Assembly (NCBI GenBank): GCA_963841965.1
Contig: CAWJES010000010.1
Span: 1-64,000, forward strand
Source: Palsa-459 sp963841965
GTDB taxonomy: Bacteria; Actinomycetota; Acidimicrobiia; Acidimicrobiales; RAAP-2
Direction: 5' to 3'
Length of the DNA stretch: 64,000 nucleotides
Part shown: piece after piece, positions 1 to 8,296 of the stretch
Position numbering within the stretch: the stretch's first letter is position 1
How the letters are laid out: each line of letters begins with the position of its first letter
Translations under genes and position numbers: made by a program
The notes under the pieces: generated by a model
Told to the model about the DNA's origin: nothing
The model's input: the letters and a program-made list of their open reading frames with translations, nothing else
Database searches by the model: none

Positions 1-654
1 GAGCAGCCGAGCTCGTCGAGGCGCTGACAGGACTCCGGCCGACCGTGGCCGGCACGATCACGCTCGACGGCAAGGACATCCCGGCAGCACGGTGCGCCAG
101 ATGCTCGACGCTGGCGTGGGCACAGTCCCGAGGACCGCCAGCGCCACGGGCTCGTGCTCTCCATGTCCATCGAGGACAACCTCGTCCTCGACATGCAGCG
201 GCGCGCCGAGTTCTCCCGACGGGGATCGAGGAACCTGAAGGCCATCCGGGAGAACGGCGCGAGGCGGCTGGACGAGTTCGACATCCGGGCGCAGAACGGG
301 CCAGGTGCGGTCGGCACGCTGTCGGGCGGCAACCAGCAGAAGGTCGTCGTCGGCCCGCGAGCTCTCGCGGCCCCTCAAGGCGCTCATCTGCTCACAGCCC
401 ACCCGCGGGCTCGACGTCGGGTCCATCGAGTACGTCCACCGCCAGATCGTCGCCGACCGTGACAGCGGGTCGCGCCGTCATCATCGTCTCGAGCGAACTG
501 GACGAGGTCGTTGCGCTCGGGGACCGCATCGCGGTCATGTTCGAGGGCGAGGATCGTGGGTGTCGTCCCGCCGACGACGAGCCGCGAGCAGCTGGGACTC
601 ATGATGGCCGGTTCGTCCGAGATCGGAAGCGGTCCCGTGGGGGCTGTCTCGTGA
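1..654 (+). pseudogene. ABC transporter ATP-binding protein, C-terminal part, broken by several frameshifts (nucleoside/simple-sugar type)
   Basis: This is the last ~215 codons of an ATPase that would energise the two permeases downstream. Reading across frames recovers conserved blocks: TVRQMLDAGVGTVP, then SIEDNLVL, the ABC signature LSGGNQQK near 320, PTRGLDVGSIEYVH near 400-435 (degenerate Walker B/D-loop), and VIIVSSELDEVVALGDRI near 480-535 (H-loop region). At least five single-base shifts are needed, near 90, 130, 350, 470 and 550. The stop TGA at 652-654 overlaps a GTG (651) that is the likely original start of the first permease. All lesions are single-base and motifs are otherwise intact, so sequencing error near a contig end is as likely as real decay. 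The 5' half lies outside the window. Confidence 0.75.
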
Positions 655-754
655 CGGACGTCCGGCACGGCCGGTCGCCGAGCAGAAGGGTCCGAACAGG
701 GTCCTGCGGATCGCGCAGCGGACCGTGAGGCGAACATCTTCCTCGTGACTGCGC

Positions 755-1930
755 TTGCGATTCGTCGTGGGTCTCGCATTCGGCGCCGTGCTCATCATCC
801 TCACGACGCCGGAGCTCCTGCGCTCGTGGGGCGGCTTCTTCTCCCACCCCGGCGGGACGATCGCGCTCAACTTCAACACGGTCTTCGGTGCCTACGAGCA
901 GCTGGTCGTCGGCGCCGTCGCCGACCCAAGCGGCGGTCTGGACGGCGATCCACACCCTTCCAAGGACAACTGGGCGGTGGCGCTCGGCCCGATCTCGGCG
1001 ACCCTCACCTACGCCACCCCCCTGACCTTGGCGGGCCTCGGGCTCGCAGTCGGCTTCCGGACGTCGCTGTTCGACATCGGCGGACAGGGCCAGCTGATCG
1101 GTGGGGCGATCGCCGCCACCTACATCGGGTTCAGCGTCCACGCCCCCGGTGTCGTCCAGATACCGCTCGAGATCCTCGCCGGGGTGATCGGCGGGCTCCT
1201 TGTCGCATCCATCGCGGGCATCCTGAAGGCAAGCACGGGGACCCACGAGGTCATCACCACGATGATGATGAATTACATCATGCTGTTCTTCCTGACGTTC
1301 CTGCTCCTGCATGCACCGTTCCAGCTTCCGGGGGAGTCCGAGGGACTCTCGAAGAGCATCGTGCCGAGCGGTCAGCTCCCGCGCCTCCTCGGGTGGCTGA
1401 GCGGGACGCTTCAGGTGAACCTGGGATTCATCATCGCGGTCGCAGCAGTCTTCGGGGTCAGCTGGTTCCTCAACCGGAGCACGACGGGATTCGAGTTCCA
1501 GATGGTGGGCGCCAACCCTGAGGCGGCGCGCACGGCCGGCGTCAACTCGAAGCGGGTCGTCGTGATGGCGCTGTGCATCGCCGGCGCGCTTGTCGGCCTC
1601 GCCGGGATGGTGCAGGTCGCGGGCATCGACCACAGCCTGACCAACGGCTACGGCGGGACGATCGGCTTCGACGCGATCACGGTCGCCCTGCTTGGGCGCA
1701 GCAAGCCGTGGGGCGTGTTCCTCGCGGCGCTGCTCTTCGGTGGCCTCCAGGCCGGCGGCCACCACATGCAGATCGTGACGCCCACGAACATCGACTACAG
1801 CCTCGCGCTCGTCATCGAGGCGGTCATCGTGTTCTGCGTCGCAACGCCGGCGCTCGTCGTCGCCCTGTTCAAGCTGAAGGACGTGGGCGAGGCCGGCCGA
1901 GCGGTGACCACGGGAGCGTGGGCGAGTTGA
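755..1930 (+). CDS. ABC transporter permease 1, BMP/nucleoside uptake type
   Basis: Inner-membrane permease of the branched-chain amino acid/ribose permease superfamily (BPD_transp_2), in the subgroup that works with BMP-family lipoproteins to import nucleosides or simple sugars. The open frame from TTG 755 shows about nine hydrophobic segments and the subgroup motif TTMMMNYIMLF near residue 170. The natural start is probably GTG 651, overlapping the ATPase stop. The stretch 651-765 still encodes a plausible N-terminus (AEQKGPNRVLRIAQRTV, then ANIFLVTALA) but in shifted frames, so two or three indels separate it from the open frame. The last codons overlap the second permease. Substrate specificity for nucleosides is inferred from the adjacent salvage genes. 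Confidence 0.85.
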   Translation: MRFVVGLAFGAVLIILTTPELLRSWGGFFSHPGGTIALNFNTVFGAYEQLVVGAVADPSGGLDGDPHPSKDNWAVALGPISATLTYATPLTLAGLGLAVGFRTSLFDIGGQGQLIGGAIAATYIGFSVHAPGVVQIPLEILAGVIGGLLVASIAGILKASTGTHEVITTMMMNYIMLFFLTFLLLHAPFQLPGESEGLSKSIVPSGQLPRLLGWLSGTLQVNLGFIIAVAAVFGVSWFLNRSTTGFEFQMVGANPEAARTAGVNSKRVVVMALCIAGALVGLAGMVQVAGIDHSLTNGYGGTIGFDAITVALLGRSKPWGVFLAALLFGGLQAGGHHMQIVTPTNIDYSLALVIEAVIVFCVATPALVVALFKLKDVGEAGRAVTTGAWAS

Positions 1931-3459
1931 CCGCGGTGCTCGAGCAGGCCCAGCAGGCGTCGAAGGCTGCCTCCCCCGAGGTCGTCACGCTCGAGAACCT
2001 CCGTTCGGTCAGTCGCGGACGGTCCCTCGGGCTCGGGATCGCCACCGTCATCCTCGGTGTCATCGAGGTCTGGATCTTCGGCTTCAGGACCAACTCGTCC
2101 CTGCAGTCCACGATCGACTTCTCCTCCAACACCGCGACATCGGTCCCGGCGCTCTCATCGGCGATGCGCGTCGTCGTCATCGTGCTCGGCATCCTGTGCA
2201 TCGCCGGTGGCGTCGTCCTCCTTGTCCGCCACAGGTTGAAGGCCCTCGCGGTGCTCCTGCTGGTCGTCGGCGCGCTGCTCTGCGCCTGGGTCGTGGCGCT
2301 GCTCGCGCATGTCAACGGCTCGGGCGATCAGCTGAAGACGCTGACGGTCCCCGTCGCGGGCACGGCCTGGCTCTTCGGAGGGATCACGATCGCGGCGGGC
2401 ATCGCGCTCATCATCGTGCGCTTCTCCAAGGCGGCCTTCCCCATCTTCTTCGCGGCCGTCGCACTCTTCCTGCTCTCGTTCCTCATCTGGGTCTCGAGGG
2501 GATCGAACGTCGGCACGGTGCCGGCGCTGGAGCTGACGGGCATCCTCGGCCTCGCTTTCATCTCGGCGACGCCGCTCATCTACGGCTCACTGTCGGGTGT
2601 GCTCTGCGAACGGTCCGGCGTGGTGAACATCGCCGTGGAGGGCCAGTTCATGCTCGGTGCGATGGGCAGCGCCATGGTCGCGAGCGTGATCGGCCACTCC
2701 ACCGGCGGCCTCGTGTCGGGGACGATCGCCGCGGCGGTCCTCGGCGGGCTCCTCGGCACCGTGCTCGCCTACATGGCCCTGCACTTCAAGGCCGACCAGA
2801 TCATCGTCGGCGTGGTCATCGTCGCGTTCTGCACCGGTTTGACGCAGTTCATGATGTCCCAGGTCCTCGACTCCAAGCAGTGGCTCAACCAGGGCTACGG
2901 GGCCTTCCCGATGGCGATACCCGGGCTGTCGAAGATCCCGTTCTTCGGGCCGATCCTCTTCGACCAGACCTACTTCGTCTACCTCGCGGTCATCCTCGTC
3001 GCGCTCGCGAACTACGGGCTCTTCCGGACCCGATGGGGCCTGCGGGTCCGGTCCGTCGGGGAGAAGCCCCGTGCATCCGAGACCGTCGGCCTCAACGTGC
3101 TGCGCATCAAGTACTCGACGGTGATCCTCGGGGGCGTGATCGCGGGCATCGGCGGCGCCGTCTTCACGATCGGCCAGGGCATCCCGTTCGAGTACGGGAT
3201 CACCAACGGCGAGGGGTTCATCGCGCTGGCGATCATGATCTTCGGCCGCTGGCGCCCGTGGGGCGCCCTGTCCGCCACGATGCTCTTCGGGTTCACCATC
3301 GCGATCGGCTCGCAGCTGAACCTGTATTCATCGCAGATCGGCGTGCCGACCGAGCTGATCTCGGCCCTCCCCTACATCATCACGATCGCCGCGGTCGCCG
3401 GACTGGTGGGCCGCATCCGCCCGCCTGCCGCCGACGGCGTCCCCTACTCGCGCGAGTAG
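1927..3459 (+). CDS. ABC transporter permease 2 with an extra N-terminal membrane domain
   Basis: Second permease of the same BPD_transp_2 superfamily, partner of permease 1. I chose TTG 1927 because it overlaps the preceding stop as TTGA and has GGGAG ten bases upstream; GTG 1918 is the alternative. The family core begins around residue 200 (ELTGILGLAFISATPLIYG) and carries the typical block GVVNIAVEGQFMLGAMGS. The ~190 residues before it contain about five additional hydrophobic segments (for example residues ~37-55, 80-100, 107-130, 145-165 and 170-188), making the protein ~510 residues rather than the usual ~310-350. The 3' end overlaps the convergent psuK-like gene by 16 bp. Confidence 0.85.
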   Translation: MTAVLEQAQQASKAASPEVVTLENLRSVSRGRSLGLGIATVILGVIEVWIFGFRTNSSLQSTIDFSSNTATSVPALSSAMRVVVIVLGILCIAGGVVLLVRHRLKALAVLLLVVGALLCAWVVALLAHVNGSGDQLKTLTVPVAGTAWLFGGITIAAGIALIIVRFSKAAFPIFFAAVALFLLSFLIWVSRGSNVGTVPALELTGILGLAFISATPLIYGSLSGVLCERSGVVNIAVEGQFMLGAMGSAMVASVIGHSTGGLVSGTIAAAVLGGLLGTVLAYMALHFKADQIIVGVVIVAFCTGLTQFMMSQVLDSKQWLNQGYGAFPMAIPGLSKIPFFGPILFDQTYFVYLAVILVALANYGLFRTRWGLRVRSVGEKPRASETVGLNVLRIKYSTVILGGVIAGIGGAVFTIGQGIPFEYGITNGEGFIALAIMIFGRWRPWGALSATMLFGFTIAIGSQLNLYSSQIGVPTELISALPYIITIAAVAGLVGRIRPPAADGVPYSRE

Positions 3460-4457
3460 CCCGCGCTGAAGGATCTCGCGCCGGGCGAGGCCACGACGGC
3501 CGCCGAGGCATGCAGCGCGGCCGAGAGCCCCGCGTCGATCCCCTCGCCGAGGAGCCGACGGGCAAGGTAGGTGCCGCTCAGTGCGTCGCCGGCGCCGGTC
3601 GTGTCAGCCACCGCTGCGTCGAGGGCCCGGACACGGACCGCTGGCTCGCCCAGTCGAGCGACGATCACGCCATCGGCTCCGAGGGTGAGCACCACCTCGC
3701 GGACGCCGGTGGCGAGCGAGAGCGCCCCTGCCTCGACGTCCGTCGCTCCCGTCAGCACGGCGAGCTCCTCGCGGTTCAGGAAGAGCCAGTCTGCGCCGGA
3801 TGCCCAGCCCAAGAACAGGTCCGCTCCCACCTCGGCGAGCGGCCCCGCGGAGCAGGCGTCAATCGAGACGGAGTACCCGCGGTCCCTCGCGATCTCGAGC
3901 GCGTGGCGGCCGGCCGCTCGCGAGCGCGCGTCGTAGAGCACGTACCCCGAGAGGTGCAGGTGCACCCGGCCCTCGAGGCCGCTGAGCGCGGACTCCACGG
4001 CACCCGGCGTCAGCGCGAGGTTCGCCCCGCGGTCGGTGAGCATTGACCGCTGACCGCTGTTGTCGACCAGGGCGACGACGACCCCTGTTGGCGCTCCGTC
4101 GACCAGCACCACCCACGGGCTGACGCCGGCGGCTGCCAGCTCGCGGATCGCCGCATCGCCGAGCGGGTCCGAGCCGATCGCGGCGACCATCGCCGTCGGC
4201 ACCCCGCCGCGTGCGAGCCAGACGGCCTGGTTCGCCGCAGCGCCGCCGGGGTGCACCGTGATCGCGGAGGGCGTGTCCGAGGCGATGGCGAGCGGACCTC
4301 CCAGCCGGACGATGACGTCCACCATGATGTCCCCGACCACGACGACCTGGAGCGCATCGTCCGCATCGTCCGCCCTGTCCGCCCTGTCCGCCCTGTCCGC
4401 CCTGTCCGCGTCGTCCGCGTGGTCCGCGACCTCCGCGTCGTCCGCATGCGAGCTCAT
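3444..4457 (-). CDS. psuK: PfkB-family sugar kinase, probable pseudouridine kinase
   Basis: Ribokinase/PfkB family kinase that would phosphorylate pseudouridine to pseudouridine 5'-phosphate for the glycosidase encoded just upstream. Visible features are a beta strand VVVVGDIMVDV (~39-49), the substrate-binding block HPGGAAANQAVWLARGG (~71-87) and the C-terminal signature DTTGAGDALSG with its catalytic Asp (~285-295). The ATG start overlaps the psuG stop as ATGA, so this start is well supported and the first ~36 residues are translated. They are a low-complexity Ala/Asp/Arg run made by nucleotide tandem repeats, unusual for the family. Pseudouridine specificity is inferred from coupling to psuG; the fold alone would also fit ribokinase. 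Confidence 0.85.
   Translation of the reverse strand: MSSHADDAEVADHADDADRADRADRADRADDADDALQVVVVGDIMVDVIVRLGGPLAIASDTPSAITVHPGGAAANQAVWLARGGVPTAMVAAIGSDPLGDAAIRELAAAGVSPWVVLVDGAPTGVVVALVDNSGQRSMLTDRGANLALTPGAVESALSGLEGRVHLHLSGYVLYDARSRAAGRHALEIARDRGYSVSIDACSAGPLAEVGADLFLGWASGADWLFLNREELAVLTGATDVEAGALSLATGVREVVLTLGADGVIVARLGEPAVRVRALDAAVADTTGAGDALSGTYLARRLLGEGIDAGLSAALHASAAVVASPGARSFSAGYSRE
4371..4406. repeat. Four exact 9-bp tandem repeats (CGCCCTGTC) inside psuK
   Basis: Four perfect head-to-tail copies of CGCCCTGTC run from 4371 to 4406, flanked on both sides by degenerate copies (about 4345-4440). The unit length is a multiple of three, so copy-number change would keep the psuK frame. On the minus strand they encode a repeated Ala-Asp-Arg tripeptide. 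Confidence 0.9.
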
Positions 4458-5401
4458 GTCTGTTCGGTCCGGGTGCCGACCTGTGCGAAGGCAGTTGCCG
4501 TGCCGCCCGCGAACGCGGCGTTGGACAGCACGAGGGCGGTGTTCACCGACACGCTCGTCCCCCGTGATGCCGACGCGAAGTGTGCGAGCAGAAATGGCGT
4601 GACGCCTTTGCCCGTGATCCCCCGTGCGTCGAGCTCCGCCAGCCCGGAGCGCAGGATGGCGGCATGCTCCTCGGGGTCCATCTGGTCCTCGATCGGCACC
4701 GGGTTGGCGATGAGCATCCCCGAGGACCCCCCCACGGAGAGGTGAGCGGCGAACGCGGCGGCAGCCTCGGCCGGCGACGCCACGACGGCATCGACTTCGA
4801 TCCCGCTGTCGGCGACGTAGAAGCCGGCGAACCGGCGTTGCCCGACCGAGGCGACCGGCACCCCCAGTGTCTCGAGGCGCTCCAGCGTCGCGGGCACGTC
4901 GAGGATGGACTTGACCCCGGACGCGACGACGAGCACCCTGGTCCGCGAGAGGGCCGTGAGGTCGGCGGACTCGTCGAACGACTGGGCTGCGCCGCGGTGC
5001 ACGCCGCCGAGGCCCCCCGTCGCCATCACAGAGATCCCCGCGCGCGCGGCGAGCACGATGGTCCCGGCGACCGTGGTCGCGCCGCTCGTCCCCCGCGCGA
5101 TCGCGAAGCCGAGGTCCCTCGACGAGAGCTTCGCGACGTCGTCGCGGGTCTCGATCAGCCGCTCGATCTCCGCTCCGCTCAGGCCGATGACGCAGCGGCC
5201 AGCAACGACACCGATCGTCGCGGGCACCGCTCCGGCCAGGCGGATCTCCGCCTCTATCAGTGCGCCCACGCGGGCGGCGTCCGACGGCGGCAGGCCGTGC
5301 ACGAGGATCGTCGTCTCGAGGGCGACGACGCCGCGGCCATCGGCGAGAGCCTGGCCGACCTCCTCGGACACGGAAAGGACGGCGTCACCGAGGGAAGGCA
5401 C
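4454..5401 (-). CDS. psuG: Pseudouridine-5'-phosphate glycosidase
   Basis: Splits pseudouridine 5'-phosphate into uracil and ribose 5-phosphate, breaking the C-C glycosidic bond left by RNA turnover. The 315-residue product matches the usual family length. Recognisable blocks are VVALETTILVHGLP (~24-37), MATGGLGGVHRGAAQSFDESADL in the middle, VVASGVKSILDVPATLE, and a C-terminal GSSGMLIANPVP. The start is GTG 5401, only 20 bp from the divergent cytidine deaminase start, so promoters for the two directions must overlap each other or lie within the opposite gene. It is translationally coupled to the downstream psuK-like kinase (ATGA overlap). Confidence 0.93.
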   Translation of the reverse strand: MPSLGDAVLSVSEEVGQALADGRGVVALETTILVHGLPPSDAARVGALIEAEIRLAGAVPATIGVVAGRCVIGLSGAEIERLIETRDDVAKLSSRDLGFAIARGTSGATTVAGTIVLAARAGISVMATGGLGGVHRGAAQSFDESADLTALSRTRVLVVASGVKSILDVPATLERLETLGVPVASVGQRRFAGFYVADSGIEVDAVVASPAEAAAAFAAHLSVGGSSGMLIANPVPIEDQMDPEEHAAILRSGLAELDARGITGKGVTPFLLAHFASASRGTSVSVNTALVLSNAAFAGGTATAFAQVGTRTEQT

Positions 5402-5421
5402 GATGTTGAGAGTAGTGTTCG

Positions 5422-5862
5422 GTGCCGATGGCGACGGGCTCCAACGACGCGCCCACGGTCGACTGGGCGAAGCTCCGCGGGGCCGCCCGAGACGTCGCGA
5501 CCAGGGCGCACGCGCCGTACTCGGGTCTGCGCGTCGGCGCAGCGGGCCTCTGCTCCGACGGCGAGGTCGTCACCGGCTGCAACGTCGAGAACGCAAGCTT
5601 CGGCCTCACGCTCTGTGCGGAGTGCAGCCTCGTGTCGGCACTCGTGAGCGGCGGGCACGGTCGCCTCGTCGCGGTCAGCGTCGTCGCGGGCGACGGGGAT
5701 CCCATCGCGCCGTGCGGGCGGTGCAGGCAGGTCCTCCTGGAGCACGGCGGCGGCGAGCTCGCGCTCGACGCCGGTCACGACCGCGACCCGGTGCGGCTGG
5801 CCGCGCTGCTCCCCGGTGCGTTCGACGCCGCCGAGCTCGCCGGACGCACGGAACTCGGGTGA
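5422..5862 (+). CDS. cdd: Cytidine deaminase
   Basis: Zinc enzyme deaminating cytidine and deoxycytidine to uridine and deoxyuridine, feeding the phosphorylase encoded next. The zinc and catalytic motifs are present: CAE at residues 65-67 (Cys ligand and catalytic Glu) and PCGRC at 97-101. The N-terminal APYSGLRVGAA and CNVENASFG blocks bind substrate. At 146 residues it is the homotetrameric short form. The start is GTG 5422, with ATG 5428 as an alternative. The stop overlaps the next start as GTGA, so the two are probably translated together. Confidence 0.95.
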   Translation: MPMATGSNDAPTVDWAKLRGAARDVATRAHAPYSGLRVGAAGLCSDGEVVTGCNVENASFGLTLCAECSLVSALVSGGHGRLVAVSVVAGDGDPIAPCGRCRQVLLEHGGGELALDAGHDRDPVRLAALLPGAFDAAELAGRTELG

Positions 5863-7145
5863 GTTCGGCCTTCGACGCCGTCGAGGTCATCCGCACGAAG
5901 CGGGACCACGAGGTGCTGAGCGACGACGCGATCCGGTGGGTGATCGACGCCTACACCAAGGGCGGCGTCGCCGACGAGCAGATGGCTGCCCTCCTGATGG
6001 CGGTGCTGCTGAACGGCATGTCCGCACCAGAGCTCTCGACCTGGACCGCCGCGATGATCGAGTCCGGGGATCGGCTCGACCTCTCGGGTGTCTCGCGACC
6101 CACCGTCGACAAGCACTCGACGGGCGGCGTGGGCGACAAGGTCTCTCTGATCCTGGCTCCCCTCGTCGCCGCCTGCGGCGCAGCCGTGCCGCAGCTCTCC
6201 GGTCGCGGCCTCGGCCACACCGGCGGGACGCTCGACAAGCTCGAGTCGATCCCCGGCTGGCGCGCGCACCTGAGCAACGAGGAGATCGTCCGCCAGCTCG
6301 ACGAGGTCGGTGCGGTCATCTGCGCGGCGGGCGAGGGGCTCGCTCCGGCCGACCGCAAGCTGTACTCGCTCCGCGACGTGACCGCCACGGTCGAGTCCAT
6401 CCCCCTGATCGCCGCCTCGATCATGTCCAAGAAGATCGCGGAGGGGACCGCCTCGCTGGTGCTGGACGTGAAGGTCGGCGTCGGCGCGTTCATGAAGGAC
6501 CGCGAGCGCGCGGCGCTGCTCGCACGCACGATGGTGGGGCTGGGCGGCGACCACGGCGTGGCGACGATGGCGATGCTGACCGCCATGGACGCGCCCCTTG
6601 GCCGTGCCGCCGGCAACGGGCTCGAGGTGACCGAGTCCGTCGAGGTCCTGCAGGGCGGCGGACCTGCCGACGTGGTCGAGGTCACCGTGGCCCTCGCGCA
6701 CGAGATGCTCGCCCTCGCGGGAATCACAGGCGAGGACCCCGCAGCGCGCCTCCGTGACGGGAGCGCGTATGCGGCCTACCGCGCCATGATCACCGCCCAG
6801 GGCGGCGATCCCGATGCACCGATGCCCGTGGCGCGGGTCATCGAGCCGATCGTGGCGAAGCGCAGCGGCAGGATCAGCCGCATGGACGCGCTCGCGGTCG
6901 GCGTCGCGGCGTGGCGGCTCGGCGCGGGCAGGGCGCGCAAGGAGGACTCCGTCAGCGCAGCCGCGGGCGTCGTGTGCCTCGCGAAGCCCGGTGACGAGGT
7001 CGAGGAGGGCCAGCCCGTCTTCGAGCTCCACGCAGACAGCGCGTCCGTCCTCGATCGGGCCAGCGCGGCCCTTGACGGGGCGATCGACATCACTGACGGT
7101 CCGGTGGCACCGGGTCCGCTCGTCCTCGAGCGGATCGGCTCCTGA
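5859..7145 (+). CDS. deoA: Pyrimidine-nucleoside/thymidine phosphorylase
   Basis: Phosphorolyses thymidine, and in pdp-type enzymes also uridine, to the base plus (deoxy)ribose 1-phosphate. GTG 5859 overlaps the cdd stop and gives 428 residues, the normal length; an ORF extending far upstream is not real. The family signature SGRGLGHTGGTLDKLES starts at residue 114, preceded by the phosphate-binding KHSTGGVGDK at 85-94. The C-terminal domain carries the usual AAGVVCLAKPGDEVEEGQPVFELH segment. Whether it is DeoA or the broader Pdp cannot be settled by eye. It lies in the plus-strand cdd-deoA-add run. Confidence 0.93.
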   Translation: MSSAFDAVEVIRTKRDHEVLSDDAIRWVIDAYTKGGVADEQMAALLMAVLLNGMSAPELSTWTAAMIESGDRLDLSGVSRPTVDKHSTGGVGDKVSLILAPLVAACGAAVPQLSGRGLGHTGGTLDKLESIPGWRAHLSNEEIVRQLDEVGAVICAAGEGLAPADRKLYSLRDVTATVESIPLIAASIMSKKIAEGTASLVLDVKVGVGAFMKDRERAALLARTMVGLGGDHGVATMAMLTAMDAPLGRAAGNGLEVTESVEVLQGGGPADVVEVTVALAHEMLALAGITGEDPAARLRDGSAYAAYRAMITAQGGDPDAPMPVARVIEPIVAKRSGRISRMDALAVGVAAWRLGAGRARKEDSVSAAAGVVCLAKPGDEVEEGQPVFELHADSASVLDRASAALDGAIDITDGPVAPGPLVLERIGS

Positions 7146-7183
7146 GGCCGGAACGCCCCTGCGCTGGCCGTTACGCTTCGGTC

Positions 7184-8296
7184 GTGACGCCGACTCCTGA
7201 CCAGCTGCTCCGAGCCCCGAAGGTCCTCCTCCACGACCACCTCGACGGCGGGCTCCGGCCCTCGACGGTGGTCGATCTCGCCCGTGAGGTCGGCTACACG
7301 GGGCTCCCCACGACCGATGTCGGCGAGCTCGCGGAGTGGTTCGCGAGCGACATGCCCCGTCGGGACCTCGTTCGGTACCTCGAGGGCTTCACCCACACCG
7401 TCGGGGTCATGCAGCAGAAGGACGCCATCGCGAGGGTGGCACGCGAGTGCGTCGAGGACCTCGCCCAGGACGGCGTCGTCTACGCGGAGGTGCGGTTCGC
7501 GCCCGAGCTGCACACCGATGGCGGCATGGAGCTCGACTCGGTGGTCGAGGCGGTCCTCGAGGGATTCGAGTCGGGCGCTGCGGCAGCCGCGGAGGCGGGC
7601 AGGCCCATCATCGTGCGGGCGCTGCTGACCGCCATGCGCACCGCGGCGAGGTCCCGCGAGATCGCCGAGCTCGCCGTCGCGTTCCGCGATGCCGGCGTGT
7701 GCGGCTTCGACGTCGCCGGCGCCGAGGCGGGCTACCCCCCGACCCGGCACCTCGACGCCTTCCAGCTGATCCAGCGCGAGAACTTCCACGCCACCCTGCA
7801 TGCCGGCGAGGCTTTCGGGCTCCCGTCGATCTGGGAGGCCCTGCAGTGGTGCAACGCGGAGCGCCTCGGCCACGGCGTCCGCATCGTCGACGACATCTCC
7901 GTCGCCGACGACGGGACCGTCACGCTCGGCAGGCTGGCGAACTACGTCAGGGACCGGCGGATACCCCTCGAGCTGTGCCCCACGTCCAACGTGCACACCG
8001 GTGCGGTCCGGTCCCTCGCCGAGCACCCCATCGGGCTGCTGCGGAGGCTCCGGTTCCGCGTGACGCTGAACACCGACAACCGCCTGATGAGCGGCGTGAG
8101 CATGACGTCGGAGATGGCGGCGGTGTGCGATGCGTTCGGCTGGGGGTTCGGCGACCTCGAGTGGCTCACGCTGAACGCGATGAAGAGCGCGTTCCACCCG
8201 TTCGACGAGCGGCTCGCGATCATCAACGGCGTGATCAAGCCCCGGTACGCGGCCCTGAGCGCCGAGGCCGTCCGCACGGACACGGCTCGCGGCTAG
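7184..8296 (+). CDS. add: Adenosine deaminase
   Basis: Converts adenosine and deoxyadenosine to inosine and deoxyinosine, substrates for the purine nucleoside phosphorylase encoded nearby. Metal and catalytic motifs are in order: HDHLDG at 17-22, LHAGE at 205-209 (catalytic Glu), RLGHG at 227-231, ELCPTSNVHTG at 263-273 and NTDNR at 296-300. It has 370 residues and a GTG start. It sits 38 bp after deoA and converges on the phosphomutase gene, with the two 3' ends overlapping by 4 bp. Confidence 0.93.
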   Translation: MTPTPDQLLRAPKVLLHDHLDGGLRPSTVVDLAREVGYTGLPTTDVGELAEWFASDMPRRDLVRYLEGFTHTVGVMQQKDAIARVARECVEDLAQDGVVYAEVRFAPELHTDGGMELDSVVEAVLEGFESGAAAAAEAGRPIIVRALLTAMRTAARSREIAELAVAFRDAGVCGFDVAGAEAGYPPTRHLDAFQLIQRENFHATLHAGEAFGLPSIWEALQWCNAERLGHGVRIVDDISVADDGTVTLGRLANYVRDRRIPLELCPTSNVHTGAVRSLAEHPIGLLRRLRFRVTLNTDNRLMSGVSMTSEMAAVCDAFGWGFGDLEWLTLNAMKSAFHPFDERLAIINGVIKPRYAALSAEAVRTDTARG

